Assembly (NCBI GenBank): GCA_033557465.1
Contig: CM066033.1
Coordinates: 234,176,109-234,240,108, forward strand
Direction of reading: 5' to 3'
DNA length: 64,000 bases
Origin: Ichthyophis bannanicus
Taxonomy: Eukaryota > Chordata > Amphibia > Gymnophiona > Ichthyophiidae
Below are positions 51,823 to 61,673 of the stretch, in pieces. The position numbers and the translations under genes were made by a program. The stretch's first letter is position 1, and each line of letters starts with the position of its first letter. The notes beneath the pieces are model-generated. The model made no database searches and had not been told where the DNA came from. It was given only the letters and a program-made list of their open reading frames with translations.

Positions 51823-51949
51823 AAATGTAATTTAAAAAAAAAAAAAGCAGAATGTTCTTTGCGCGGGGCCCCCTGAAACGCGGGGCCCTGTGCAAAAAAC
51901 ATTCTTGCTCAATGGACGGGCCGGCCCTGCTCCCGGGCCTGCCTGCGTA

Positions 51950-52411
51950 CAAACTATATCGTAATGATAGAGCTGATCAAATTGGTGGAGAGGTTGCGCT
52001 CTATGTTAGAGAGGGGATTGAGTCAGAAAGGATTAAAGTTTTGCAGGAAACAAAATTTGCTGTAGAATCTCTATGGATTGAAATTCTATGTAAAAAGGGG
52101 AAGGCGATGGCAGTGGGGGTGTACTATCGACCGCCTGGCCAGAATGAACAAATGGATGATGAAATGCTCAAAGAAATCATGGAAGCTAACAAAAGTTACA
52201 GCGCAGAAATAATAATGGGTGATTTCAATTACCCCGGTATCGACTGGGTCAGTATCACTGCAGGACATGCTAGGGAGATAAAGTTCCTAGATGACATAAA
52301 TGACTGCTTCTTGGAGCAGTTGGTTCATGAACCAACCAGAATGGAAGCCATATTAGACCTAGTCCTTAGTGGAACACCAGATCTAGTGCAAGAGATAAGG
52401 GTGTTGGGGCC
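51950..52411 (+). pseudogene. CR1 endonuclease, C-terminal part
   Basis: Translation KLYRNDRADQIGGEVALYV, then AVGVYYRPPGQNEQMDDEM, IIMGDFNYPGIDW (catalytic Asp in GDFN) and PTRMEAILDLVLSGTPD to VLGP. The frame is open across this segment and continues at 53084 with LGNNDHSMIAFDL, which holds the last catalytic Asp-His pair. Confidence 0.92.
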
Positions 52412-53083
52412 TGTGAGGCCCTGTTACTCACAAAAGACCGATTACTAATTATCACTAATTTCCTGTATAGTCCAGATCCAAAAGTCAGTACAGGTGCAAT
52501 CAAAATCTCTGTTTATTAGATAACTGATGGAACAATACAGGCAGGAGAGGAGAATTTCTGTCAGTCATCAGACATCAGAATTCCTCCTCCCCCCCCCCCC
52601 CCCGAGTATAATAGTCATGTTACATATATACATTTTTTGCTTCCATGTATTACTTCCGTATATGCATACAGTCTCCAAATCCATCCCTCTGTGAGGCCCC
52701 CTCTCCTCCCTCCTTCTGTTTCCTGTCATTGACCTTTCTGTCCCCTCTATTCCTGTTTCAACATTCCTCAGGCCTCTGTCTTGCCTATACTCACCAACTG
52801 TCAAAAACAGTCTACTGTCTTCAGGACTAACGGGCTCAGCTTATGCTCTTTGCATGGTTTCCTGTGTACGTGCTCTCTGCACAAAGCCTCTGCATGTCTA
52901 TGTCTGGACCCTTCAGTTTGGACATATGCATTGCTAAGGCCTGTGATATCCTTATGCTGGCCTGGGTTTTTTCCTTTGTCCACAAATATAGTAGTTTGGT
53001 TGACATACCTCTATTAGAGCAGAATAAAGGCCATTGAGTGATTATGAACCAGGAAAATATCCCTAAACCTTATAATCCATACA
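52412..53083. mobile_element. Putative solo LTR
   Basis: 672 bp starting TGTGAGGCCC and ending CCATACA, so with TG...CA termini. Flanks GGCC (52408-52411 and 53084-53087) form a 4-bp duplication, and its removal gives continuous CR1 endonuclease codons. AATAAA near 53022 could be a polyadenylation signal for plus orientation. It contains a run of about 17 C's near 52587. No coding sequence. LTR of an endogenous retrovirus or other LTR element; family not determined. Confidence 0.7.
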
Positions 53084-55123
53084 GGCCACTTGGCAATAAT
53101 GATCATAGCATGATTGCCTTTGATTTAATTAGTGGAGGAGGGATAGTAAGGAAATCCACAGTACTCTCTCTTAACTTTCGAAAGGGAGACTGTGATAAAA
53201 TGAGTAAAATAGTTAAGAAAAAACTAAAAGGAGCAAAGGTTAAAGACTTACATCAAGTTTGGGTGTTGTTGAAAAATACTATCTTGGAAACCCAGACCAG
53301 CTATATTCCACGCTTTAAGAAAAGTGGAAGGAAGTCCAAAAAACTGCCAGCATAGTTTAAAGGTGAGGTCAGAGAGGCTGTTGCCAAAAAAGCATCTTTC
53401 AGGAAATGGAAAAAAGAGCCAAATGATGAAACCTGGAAACAGCACAAGCACTGGCAAGTCAAATGCAAGGCATTGATAAAGCAGGCAAAGGGAGAATTTG
53501 AGAAGAAGCTTGCTGCGGAAGCAAAAACGTGAAATAAAGATTTTTTCAAGTACATTCGTAGCAAAAAACCTGTGAGAGAGTCAGTTGGTCCATTAGATGA
53601 TAGAGGAGTTAAAGGGGCACTAGGAGGCGACAAGGCGATAGCGGAGAGACTGAATGAATTCTTTGCTTCGGTCTTTACTGAGGAAGATGTAGGGATGTTA
53701 CCCATGACTGAAGTGGTATTTAAAGGTGCGGAAGAAATAAAGGAAATATCGATACATCGGAAAGATGTATTACAACTATTAGATAAACTGAAAAGTAGCA
53801 AATCACCTGGGCCGGATGGCATACATCAAAGGGTGTTGAAAGAACTGAAATATGAGATTGCAGACCTGCTATTAATAATCTGTGAACTATCATTAAAATC
53901 ATCTCTAATACCTGAAGATTGGAGGATCGCCAATGTAACACCAATTTTTAAAAAGGGTTCCAGGGATGATCCGGGAAACTACAGACTGGTGAGCCTCACG
54001 TCAGTACCGGGAAAAATGGTAGGAACCATCATAAAGAATAAAATTACTCAGCATGTAGATAGTCATGGCCTAATGGGAGACAGCCAACATGGCTTTAGAC
54101 AAGGAAGATCTTGTCTTACTAATCTGTTATGTTTTTTGAAAGTGTGAATAAACAGGTGGACAAAAGGTGAGTCGGTTGATATAGTGTATCTGGACTTTCA
54201 GAAAGCCTTTGACAAGGTCCCTCATCAGAGACTTTTGGCAAAACTAAAGAGTCATCGGATAGGAGGCAGTGTACTACTGTGGATGAAAAACTGGTTAAAA
54301 GATAGAAAGCAGAGGGTTGGACTAAATGGCCAATTTTCCCAATGGAGAAAGGTGAATAGTGGTGTACCCCAGGGATCTGTGCTGGGTCCGCTGCTTTTTG
54401 ACATATTCATAAATGACCTGGAAAGTGGAATAACGAGTGAGGTTATCAAATTTGCAGATGACACAAAACTATTTAAAGTTGTTAAAACCCAAGAGGATTG
54501 CGGAAAATTGCAAAAGGATCTTGATAAATTGGAAGACTGGGCATCAAAATGGCAGATGAAATTTAATGTCGACAAGTGCAAAGTTATGCACCTAGGGAAG
54601 AACAACCCAAACTATGGTTACACGATGCAAGGTTCCACATTAGGAACCACCACACAGGAAAGAGATTTAGGCGTCATTGTGGATAGCATGTTAAAACCCT
54701 CAGCCCGGTCTGCAGCGGCAGCCAAGAGATCAAATAGACTGCTAGGTATCATAAGGAAAGGAATGTAAAATAAAACAAAAGATATTATAATGCCTCTATA
54801 CCGTTCCATGGTGAGACCGCACCTTGAATATTGTGTGCAATTCTGGTTGCCATATCTTAAAAAGGATATAGCATTATTATAAAAGGTTCAGAGAAGAGCC
54901 ACCAAAATGGTAAAGGGGATGGAAGGATACTCCTATGAAGAAAGGCTAAAAAGGTTAGGGCTCTTTAACCTGGAAAAGAGACGGCTGAGGGGAGATATGA
55001 TATAAGTCTATAAATTAATGAACGGAGTGGAACGGGTAAACATAGATCGATTGTTTACGTTATCAGAATATAGAAAGACTAGGGGACATGCAATGAAGCT
55101 ACAGGGTAAACTATTTAAGACTA
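53084..55123 (+). pseudogene. CR1 ORF2: endonuclease tail and reverse transcriptase
   Basis: NNDHSMIAFDLI (endonuclease end), linker, then SPGPDGIHQRVLKEL, GNYRLVSLTSVPGKM and QHGFRQGRSCLTNLL. A frameshift with a stop lies at about 54140. Motif A is YLDFQKAFDKVPHQRLL, then PQGSVLGPLLFDIFINDLE, and the active site is KFADDTKLF (near 54455). Thumb/C-terminal frames continue with stops at 54768 and about 54880. Only a handful of lesions, so a comparatively young copy. Confidence 0.92.
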
Positions 55124-56495
55124 TTCAATGACATTATCACAGGCATTAACAGCGGCGTTCGACTCGGTAAGCCACGAAATTCTCCTCAGACGACTGAAAG
55201 AGAAAGGTATCTGCAACAGTGCATTAGAATGGTGTAACTCTTATCTGGATGGAAGATGGCAATATGTGAAGTCCGGTACAGAAGAGTCAAAACGCTTCCA
55301 TCAAAAGCAAGGTGTGCCTCAAGGTTCCTCATTGTCTTCCCTACTATTTAACATATACATGCAGCCCATCTGCGACATCATAAGATCTTTCAAAGTCAAC
55401 TGCTTGATATACGCAGATGACATTCTCTTATATATGCCTTTCTCTACAACTCAATTAGACCTGGCACCGTTGGTAGACTGCCTCAATTCGGTCTCAGAGT
55501 GGCTCCAATCACAAAACCTTCGCATTCAACATAAAAAAACAGAGGTGCTCTTCATCTCCAAAGACCCCAACTTCACCCCTCCAGCCCACGTCAGTGTCAA
55601 GGAAGCTGACCTACAAGCTAAAGAAACAATAAGATACCTTGGAGTTACATTGGACCAACGTCTGGATATGAAACATCACATAAATATCATAGTCAAAGCT
55701 GTATACTTCAAAATACGCTCGCTTAGGCATATGCGCTCCCTGTTGGACCCGGATGACTTCCGAACCATATACCAAGCGCTAATCCTGCCACACTTCGACT
55801 TTGCAAATGCCATATTACAAGGTCTCCCTCAATCCACTCTTAGCCCATTACAGATGGCCATGAATGCCGCAGCAAGAGTCCTCTACGGAGCCTCCAGAAG
55901 CGATCATGTAACTCCCATTCTTAAACAGCTTCACTGGCTCCCCATCCATGGGAGGATCATCTTTAAAACCCTAGTCCTATCATTCAAGGCAATCAAGGGT
56001 ATCTCATCCTCCTCACTCACAGATCTGATTCACACTGTACCCCCCAACAGATCCAGAAGAACATCAGCCGTAAACCTACTGACAACCTCGAAGGCGTTGA
56101 CAAAGTGCAACATGACAACCTCAAACAGAGCCTTCAGTTTCTATGTACCCAAATGCTGGAACGCTCTACCCTCCGACATAAGGGCCATTACTGACCTACT
56201 CCAGTTCAGGAAGGCACTCAAATACCACCTCTTCCTTCAATACTACCCTACCAGCAATTGAACCAGAGGAAGTGACCCACTCATGAACACACCATGCCGT
56301 TCTTGATATTATTAAGACTCTATTCTGTTCTATGTAATTATCTCATGTATATAGTTTACCCCGGTTCTCCAAGTTTGTACTCCTGTTCGATGTAAACCAA
56401 ACAGCTTGTTGTTATGGTCTTTATGTTATAATGTAAACCGCGCTGATGCCGAATAGTGCGGTATATAAGAACTTGTAATAAATAAATAAATAAAT
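55124..56495 (+). mobile_element. L2-type LINE, 5'-truncated, young
   Basis: Inserted in CR1 ORF2: the CR1 sequence AAGACTA/ATAAAAGAAAA, seen unbroken as its reverse complement at 5572-5590, is split here. It starts within RT motif A and ends with AAACCGCGCTGATGCCG, GCGGTATATAAG and (AAAT)n. The reading frame is intact to its stop. This 3' end is shared by the SINEs in the window. Confidence 0.93.
55128..56261 (+). CDS. L2 reverse transcriptase, C-terminal two thirds, uninterrupted
   Basis: 377 codons without a stop. TAAFDSVSHEILLRRLKEKG (motif A), GVPQGSSLSSLLFNIYM (motif B), CLIYADDILLYM (active site YADD), IRYLGVTLDQRLDMKHHIN, then HFDFANAILQGLP, the L2-clade segment HVTPILKQLHWLPIHGRI and PKCWNALPSDIRAITDL near the end. 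The ATG at 55128 is the first available in the truncated copy, not the gene's original start: endonuclease and RT N-terminus are missing. Longest intact LINE frame in the window. Confidence 0.93.
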   Translation: MTLSQALTAAFDSVSHEILLRRLKEKGICNSALEWCNSYLDGRWQYVKSGTEESKRFHQKQGVPQGSSLSSLLFNIYMQPICDIIRSFKVNCLIYADDILLYMPFSTTQLDLAPLVDCLNSVSEWLQSQNLRIQHKKTEVLFISKDPNFTPPAHVSVKEADLQAKETIRYLGVTLDQRLDMKHHINIIVKAVYFKIRSLRHMRSLLDPDDFRTIYQALILPHFDFANAILQGLPQSTLSPLQMAMNAAARVLYGASRSDHVTPILKQLHWLPIHGRIIFKTLVLSFKAIKGISSSSLTDLIHTVPPNRSRRTSAVNLLTTSKALTKCNMTTSNRAFSFYVPKCWNALPSDIRAITDLLQFRKALKYHLFLQYYPTSN

Positions 56496-57600
56496 AATAA
56501 AAGAAAATATTTTTTCACTCAACGTGTAATCAAACTCTGGAATTTGTTACCGGAGGATGTAGTAAAGGCTGTTAGTGTAGCTGGGTTTAAAAAAGGTTTG
56601 GACAAGTTCCTGGAGGAAAGGTCCATAAACCATTATTAAGAAGGGACCCAGGATATCAATGTTGACCCAGTACAAGCATTGTGGAACCTGTGTCTTTTGG
56701 AGAAACTGCTAGGTATGTATGACCTAGATTGGCCACTGTTGGAAACAGGATATTGGGCTTGATGGACCTTGGTCTGACCCAGTATGTCATATCTTATGTT
56801 CTTATAAATTAAACAGGTAGGGGAAAGTATGCAGCCTTTATTGATTTAAACCATTCTGTTTCTCCTTGTTCCGTTCAAACTGTTGCTTCTTGATCAATGT
56901 ACAGATTGTGCAAGAGAACGATCAGGTGTTCTGGTATACCCAAGCTTCTCAATGTGGCCGAAGGTTTCTCATGGTTTACACAGTCAAAAGCCTTGCTGTA
57001 GTCGATAAAGCACAAATACATATCCTTTTGGTATTCTTTAGTCTTTTCAAGGATCCATCTCACATCCACGATGATGTCGCTCGTTCCTCGCCCTTTCCTG
57101 AGACCTGCTTGCACTTCAGATAGTTCTTGTTCCAGGTATGGCTGTAGTCTCTGTTGAATAATCTTCAGTAGAATCTTGCTGGCATGTGCGATCAGAGCGA
57201 TGCTGTGAAAATTTCTACAGTCAGTTGGATCACTTTTCTTTAGTATTGGTATAAACACAGATCTTTTACAGTCAGTTGGCCATGATGTTGTCTTCCAAAT
57301 TTATTGGCAGAGCCTTATAAGTATGGTAACAGCTGAATCAGATTGCTGTAATACTTCTGTGGGAATGCCATAATGCCTGGTGCTTTGTTCTTTGATAAGG
57401 CTTTCAATTCTGCTTCGACTTCTTCTTTTATCACCAATGGTCCCGTATATAGAATGGTCTGTGACCTAAAGTCACAACACAGTATTTTTTCAGCCGTCAT
57501 ATTTTCTGTACTATTTACAGTAAGTTTCTCATTTTGCCTTCATGCGGTGAAATCTCTCTCTCCTAGCTACACAATCCTTCTTGTTTAGTATACACTTCTT

Positions 57601-58190
57601 GAAATATGAACTTTCCCCCTGGGCTGGTGTTTCTCCTATAGTCCTCCCAGCAATCTTTGAACACAATTTGTTTCTTTAATCATATGTTCATGAAGCATTT
57701 AACATTGTCTTCTGTGTTTCTATTCCTTATATACACAAATGTGCCTGCACGGTCCAACGGACACATTTTATCACTTTTACCACCTTTGTTGTTTGCTTAT
57801 TGATATATATGATTTTTATTATGATTAACAGTCTGATGTATATTTTAATGAGTTAACAGTTCTCTATATAGTTTGATTTTATTATTATTGATTTTATCCT
57901 TTATTTAATTCTGATGCATGATTATGTGTTAATATGTCTGTTTTTGATTTGTTTGAGGCTTACCTCCCTGAGGAAATTAGGTTTGCCGAAACATGCCATG
58001 TTGGTGTTTTTAATAAGGGTTGTCTGAATCCAACTCTCTCCTGTTTGTTTGCTGTTTGTTGCTGTGAGTGTGTGTGCTCTTTTGTTGACCCCTCCTCTCA
58101 AAATCTCCATTAAAATGACCCACCCCCCATAATTCCCCACCCTAACTGCCCCATCACATTCCAAACTACCCCTACTACTGAAACTATATT
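57601..58190 (+). mobile_element. Possible Penelope-like 3' region
   Basis: AT-rich, then CCTCCCTGAGGAAATTAGG and GCCGAAACATGCCATGTTGG near 57970-58005, followed by AATAAGGGTTGTCTGAATCC. The order 'ctgaggaa', 'ccgaaac', a short inverted CATG motif and an AATAA signal recalls the 3' part of vertebrate Penelope-like elements. No coding part is attached. Low certainty. Confidence 0.4.
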
Positions 58191-58194
58191 GGCT

Positions 58195-58490
58195 GCTGCT
58201 CTTGCTCCACCCAAACCCTCACACAAAACACAATAACCACACGAACCCTGGTACTCTAGAGCCCTAAAAGTGCAAAAACGTAATTTGCGCCGCTTTGAAT
58301 GTCAACTCAAATCTCTTTACCTACAGGAACTAAATTAATACCATGACTCAACTGTCAAAGCCAAAAAAGAATACTACAACAACCTCCTCACATGCACCAT
58401 CAATAAACTCTTAGACATTGTTAAATCACTCACCAAAGATCCCTCACAATCTAACCAAGACAACACTCTAAAACCTCAAGATATGGCATC
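58195..58490 (+). mobile_element. L2-type LINE linker fragment, plus strand
   Basis: Codons around 58360-58490 resemble the L2 region between endonuclease and RT: KKEYYNNLLT, LLDIVKSLTKDPSQSNQD and LKPQDMASYLL in shifting frames. The fragment ends where a minus-strand L2 begins at about 58491, giving a head-to-head pair. Confidence 0.65.
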
Positions 58491-59998
58491 ATACCTGCTG
58501 ACCAAGCACAATTCTATCCCCTCCAGCAACACTTTGAAGAGGTGAGTTTTCAGCCTGGATTTGAAAAGGGCCAGAGATGAAGCCTGATGCACAGACTGAG
58601 GTAGTTTGTTCCAGGCATAAGGAGCAGCAAGGTGGAAGGATCGAAGTCTGGAGTTGGCGGTAGAAGAGAAGGGCACAACTAGAAGGGATCTGCCAGAAGA
58701 GCAGCATTCCTGAGGAGGGGTGTAGGAAGTGATAAAAGAGCAAAGGTAGTGAGGAGCAGCAGAATGTGTACACTTATAAGTTAGCAGGAGAAGTTTGAAC
58801 TGAATATGGAAATGAATAGGGAGCCAGTGAAGTGACTTGAGAAGAGGGGTTAAATGAGCATATTGAGGCTGGTAGAAGATTAGCTGCACAGCTCAGTTTT
58901 AAACAGATTGAAGGGGAGAGATGATTCAGAGGGAAATTAGCAAGGAGGAGGTTGCACTAGTATGGACGGGAGGTGACTAAAGAGTAGATAAGCATCTTAG
59001 TCGTGCATGTAGAAAGGAAGAGAATAAGCATCTTAGTAGTGTATGTAGAAAGGAAGGGACAAATTTTGCCAATATTATATAGAAAAAAGTGACAGATTTT
59101 AGCTGTCTGTTGGATGTGTGCAGAGAAAGAGTCCAAGATGACCCCAAGCTTCAGAGCTGAGGAAACTGGGAGGGAGTGTAGTGTTATCCACCGAAATAGA
59201 GAAGGGAGGAAAGGGGGAGGTGGATTTAGGGGGAAAGATAAGGAGCTCAGTTTTGGCCATGTTCAGTTTTAGATGACGGCGACATATCCAGCCAGCAATG
59301 TCAAATAATCAGGAAGAGATACAGGCTTGGATTCCTAGAGAGATTTCAGGCCCAGAAAGGTAGATCTGAAAGTCATAAGCATACAGATGGTACTGAAAAC
59401 TATGGGAGGAAATAAGTGCACCAAGGGACTGAGTGTAGAGAGAGAAAAGGAGAGATCACAAGACAGAGTCTTGAGGTACACCAACTGAAAACAGGATGGC
59501 GGTAAAGGAGGAACCATCAGAGCATACAATAAAAGTGTGATGGGAGAGATAAGAAGAAAACCAGGACAGAACAGAGCCCCTAAATCCAAGTGAGGACAGG
59601 GTATCGAGGAGAAGGTGGTGATTGACAATGTCAAAGGCAGCAGAAAGGTCAAGAAGGATGAGAATTGACTAGGGGCCTTTGGATTTGTTGAAAAATAAGT
59701 TGCTGGAGACTTTGGCAAGAGCAGTTTCTATGGAATGTAGAGAACGAAAGCCAGATTGTAGTGGGTCCAGAAGATCTTGAGAGGAAAGAAATTCAAGACA
59801 GCAACAGTGAACTGCTCAATCAAGTAATTTTGAAGTAAAGGGGAGGAGAGAAATAGGTCAATAACTGGAAGGACAAGTAGGATCTAGTGAAGGCTTTTAG
59901 AGGAGAAGTGTAACCACAGCATGTTTGAAGGCTATTGGAACAGTTGCAGTGGAAAGCCATACGACAGACGGAAGAGATAACAGCAGAAGAGATAGAGG
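58491..59998 (-). mobile_element. L2-type LINE, RT part, minus strand
   Basis: On the minus strand: [18 protein letters not shown] in the region of 59600, an active site altered to YAYD (near 59385), SLHWLPIHFHIQFKLLLL and LAAPYAWNKLPQSVHQ at 58600-58830. Truncated at both ends and frame-broken. At 59998 it abuts a DIRS fragment. Confidence 0.8.
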
Positions 59999-61572
59999 TG
60001 GGGAATGGGCACCATGAAACAGATGGAATTCCTGCCCTTGCCCCAATCGTCCGGGGGAATGGGCACCACTGCCTTCAGGAGAGGCAACTTGTCCAAGCTG
60101 ATTCTCACAGCGGCCCTGCTGTTTGCATACCCACAAGGGGAGAAGATGAAAGTGGCCAGGATCGGCTCTTTGCATTCCAGGATATAGCCATACTGAATGG
60201 GGACTAGCACCCAGTGATCCTTGGTGAACCAGGCCCATTCCTGAAGGAAGAGGTGAAGCCTGCCCCCAACTGGAGGAACCAGAGAATGGACCTCCAAAAT
60301 GTCATTGTGCAGCCCAGGAGGATCCTCCTCTGGATCCCTAAACCAAAGCGCCCCACGAAGGGACTATGAACAAGTCCATAGTCTATAAGTAAAGGGGAAG
60401 AAAGACTTTCCAGGCTGGTAGCAACGGGAGTCCAAGACCCCTGTGAGTCTGACCAGCGTGCATTCGAGGAGAGGATGATGGAAAAGGGGCTCCTGCCCAC
60501 TTCACAGGCCCTTTAGACCTGTCCTCTGGAAAGCAGAACAATTTTGTTTCACCCAGATCCTTCACCAGCCTCTCCAAATTGGACCCAACAGAAGTGTTCC
60601 TCTAAGGTCAGATGGGCAACTGGGCTTTGGAAGATGAGACCACTGCCCATGTCAGAGAAAAGTCAATGCCGTATCACCATCGACAGGGCACTCTGGCCTC
60701 TAGACGCATAAGACCATGGATGGCATCAGAAAGTAAGGCCGTAGTAGACTCCATAAGAATGGTTGAATAATTCAGCAAAGAAACTGAATCTACTGGAGCA
60801 GGGCTCAAGACATCAGGCCTTCACATACCACCAACTGAAGGATAGCAGCCGCCACAGCAAATTGGTTCTTCAATACAAATGTACCTTTTGGTCCAAAGTA
60901 TCCTTTAAGATTGATCTGCCTTCCACAGGAATGGTGGTCGGTCTGGTAACTGCCGTAACCTGCACATCCCCTTTGGGAATATCAGACAATACACAAGGCA
61001 CTCCTTCTCCGGGAGAGTGTGCCTTGTCTTATACACCCTTAGCCCCTTAGGTAGGGAGTCAGGGGAATCCTACTCCAACCGTAACAGGCCCTTGATCAAC
61101 TCCAGGAATGGGAAGACAGTAGTGGATTTATGCACCTCTTCCAGGATTGGATGCACCTTTGGATCCTGCTCTGTGCCTGGAGCATCCACCAGTCTCAAAG
61201 TGGATGAGACCCTGCCAATCAATGCTGCCAGCTCCTCCTTCCGGAATGGGTGTATCACATTGGTTTCTTCATAATCCTCTTAAGGCGAGAGTACTTCTTC
61301 GTCCACGTCAGAGCCCAGTTCCAAATCTCGAACAGATCCCAGCAGATCCTCATCTCCAGGGGGCGTCCCTCGCTGGGGATGCTTAGCCAAAGATGATCGA
61401 ACTGGGCTTCCTCTCTCAGCCTGCCCCTCACGAGACTGTGACAGGGGGTACCCAGAGGCCACAGGGTCTGAATTTCCATGCTAGTAGGACCAGGCCTGCT
61501 GCAAAAAGAAAAAGAATTTCAGGGAGGACAATCCGGAGTCTGGAAGCTCTCCTCTCAAAAATGACCCCACAA
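59999..61572 (-). mobile_element. DIRS gag/RT fragment, minus strand (DIRS-4)
   Basis: Minus-strand order: gag MIHPFRKEELAALIGRVSS (61258-61070), MERLVKDLGETKLFCFPED (60577-60500), then RT start GGRLHLFLQEWAWFTKDHW, RISLDKLPLLKAVVPIP and GRNSICFMVPIP (60297-60010). These match DIRS-1 RVFRREELVPLITEAL, LVKDLGESKGG, GGRLRNFLPSWAHITTD and YSIYFVVPKKDG in order. It stops just before the RT catalytic core. A fourth DIRS in the window, the only one on the minus strand. Confidence 0.82.
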
Positions 61573-61673
61573 CACCATAAGAACATAAGATATGCCATAC
61601 TGGTTCAGACTAAGGTTCATCAAGCCCAGTATCCCGTTTCCAACAGTGGCCAATCTAGGTCACAGGTACCTAG

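Larger units (their letters stand above)
49111..51941 (+). mobile_element. hAT-like composite element, 2.8 kb, 8-bp target duplication
   Basis: The flanks are the identical octamer CCTGCGTA (49103-49110 and 51942-51949). The left end is CAGGGGCGGCCC; on the right GGGCCGGCCCTG ends at 51929 and 12 extra bases (CTCCCGGGCCTG) precede the duplication. The interior has a 102-codon frame without known motifs (49235-49543), a segment shared with 5700-5860, a C-rich array (50080-51400) and a large palindrome (51427-51822). No transposase is recognised, so it is probably non-autonomous. Confidence 0.82.
47891..56803 (+). mobile_element. CR1 LINE, near full length, carrying three insertions
   Basis: In order: ORF1 (47891-48770), endonuclease start (48960-49103), hAT insertion (49111-51941), endonuclease end (51950-52411), TG...CA insert (52412-53083), endonuclease tail and RT (53084-55123), L2 insertion (55124 to about 56495), 3' end (56496-56803) ending ATCTTATGTTCTT. 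Own length is close to 4 kb. All three insertion points can be closed to give continuous CR1 sequence, as judged by the sister copies at 37962-40400 and 5266-5690. It inserted into the RTE. Confidence 0.93.
46879..57600 (-). mobile_element. RTE-type LINE, split by a long CR1
   Basis: Minus strand. The 3' end near 46879 is followed by the ORF end MRRERALEKDIMLGKIESQ...RGRPGMRWID (46915-47103), the characteristic RTE C-terminus. RT continues at 47291-47890 with LNVKKTKIM and LRYADDTTL (active site). The N-terminal RT half is at 56804-57500 (VQAGLRKGRGTSDIIVD, CFIDYSKAFDCVNHE). Joining 56804 to 47890 restores CLIYAEQIIREAGLYE, so the CR1 between is a later insertion. Truncated near 57600. Confidence 0.9.

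Noticed and set aside
57601..58190. A firm Penelope call for this interval
   Set aside because: Only a short, loose similarity to Penelope-like 3' ends is visible; kept as a low-confidence feature.
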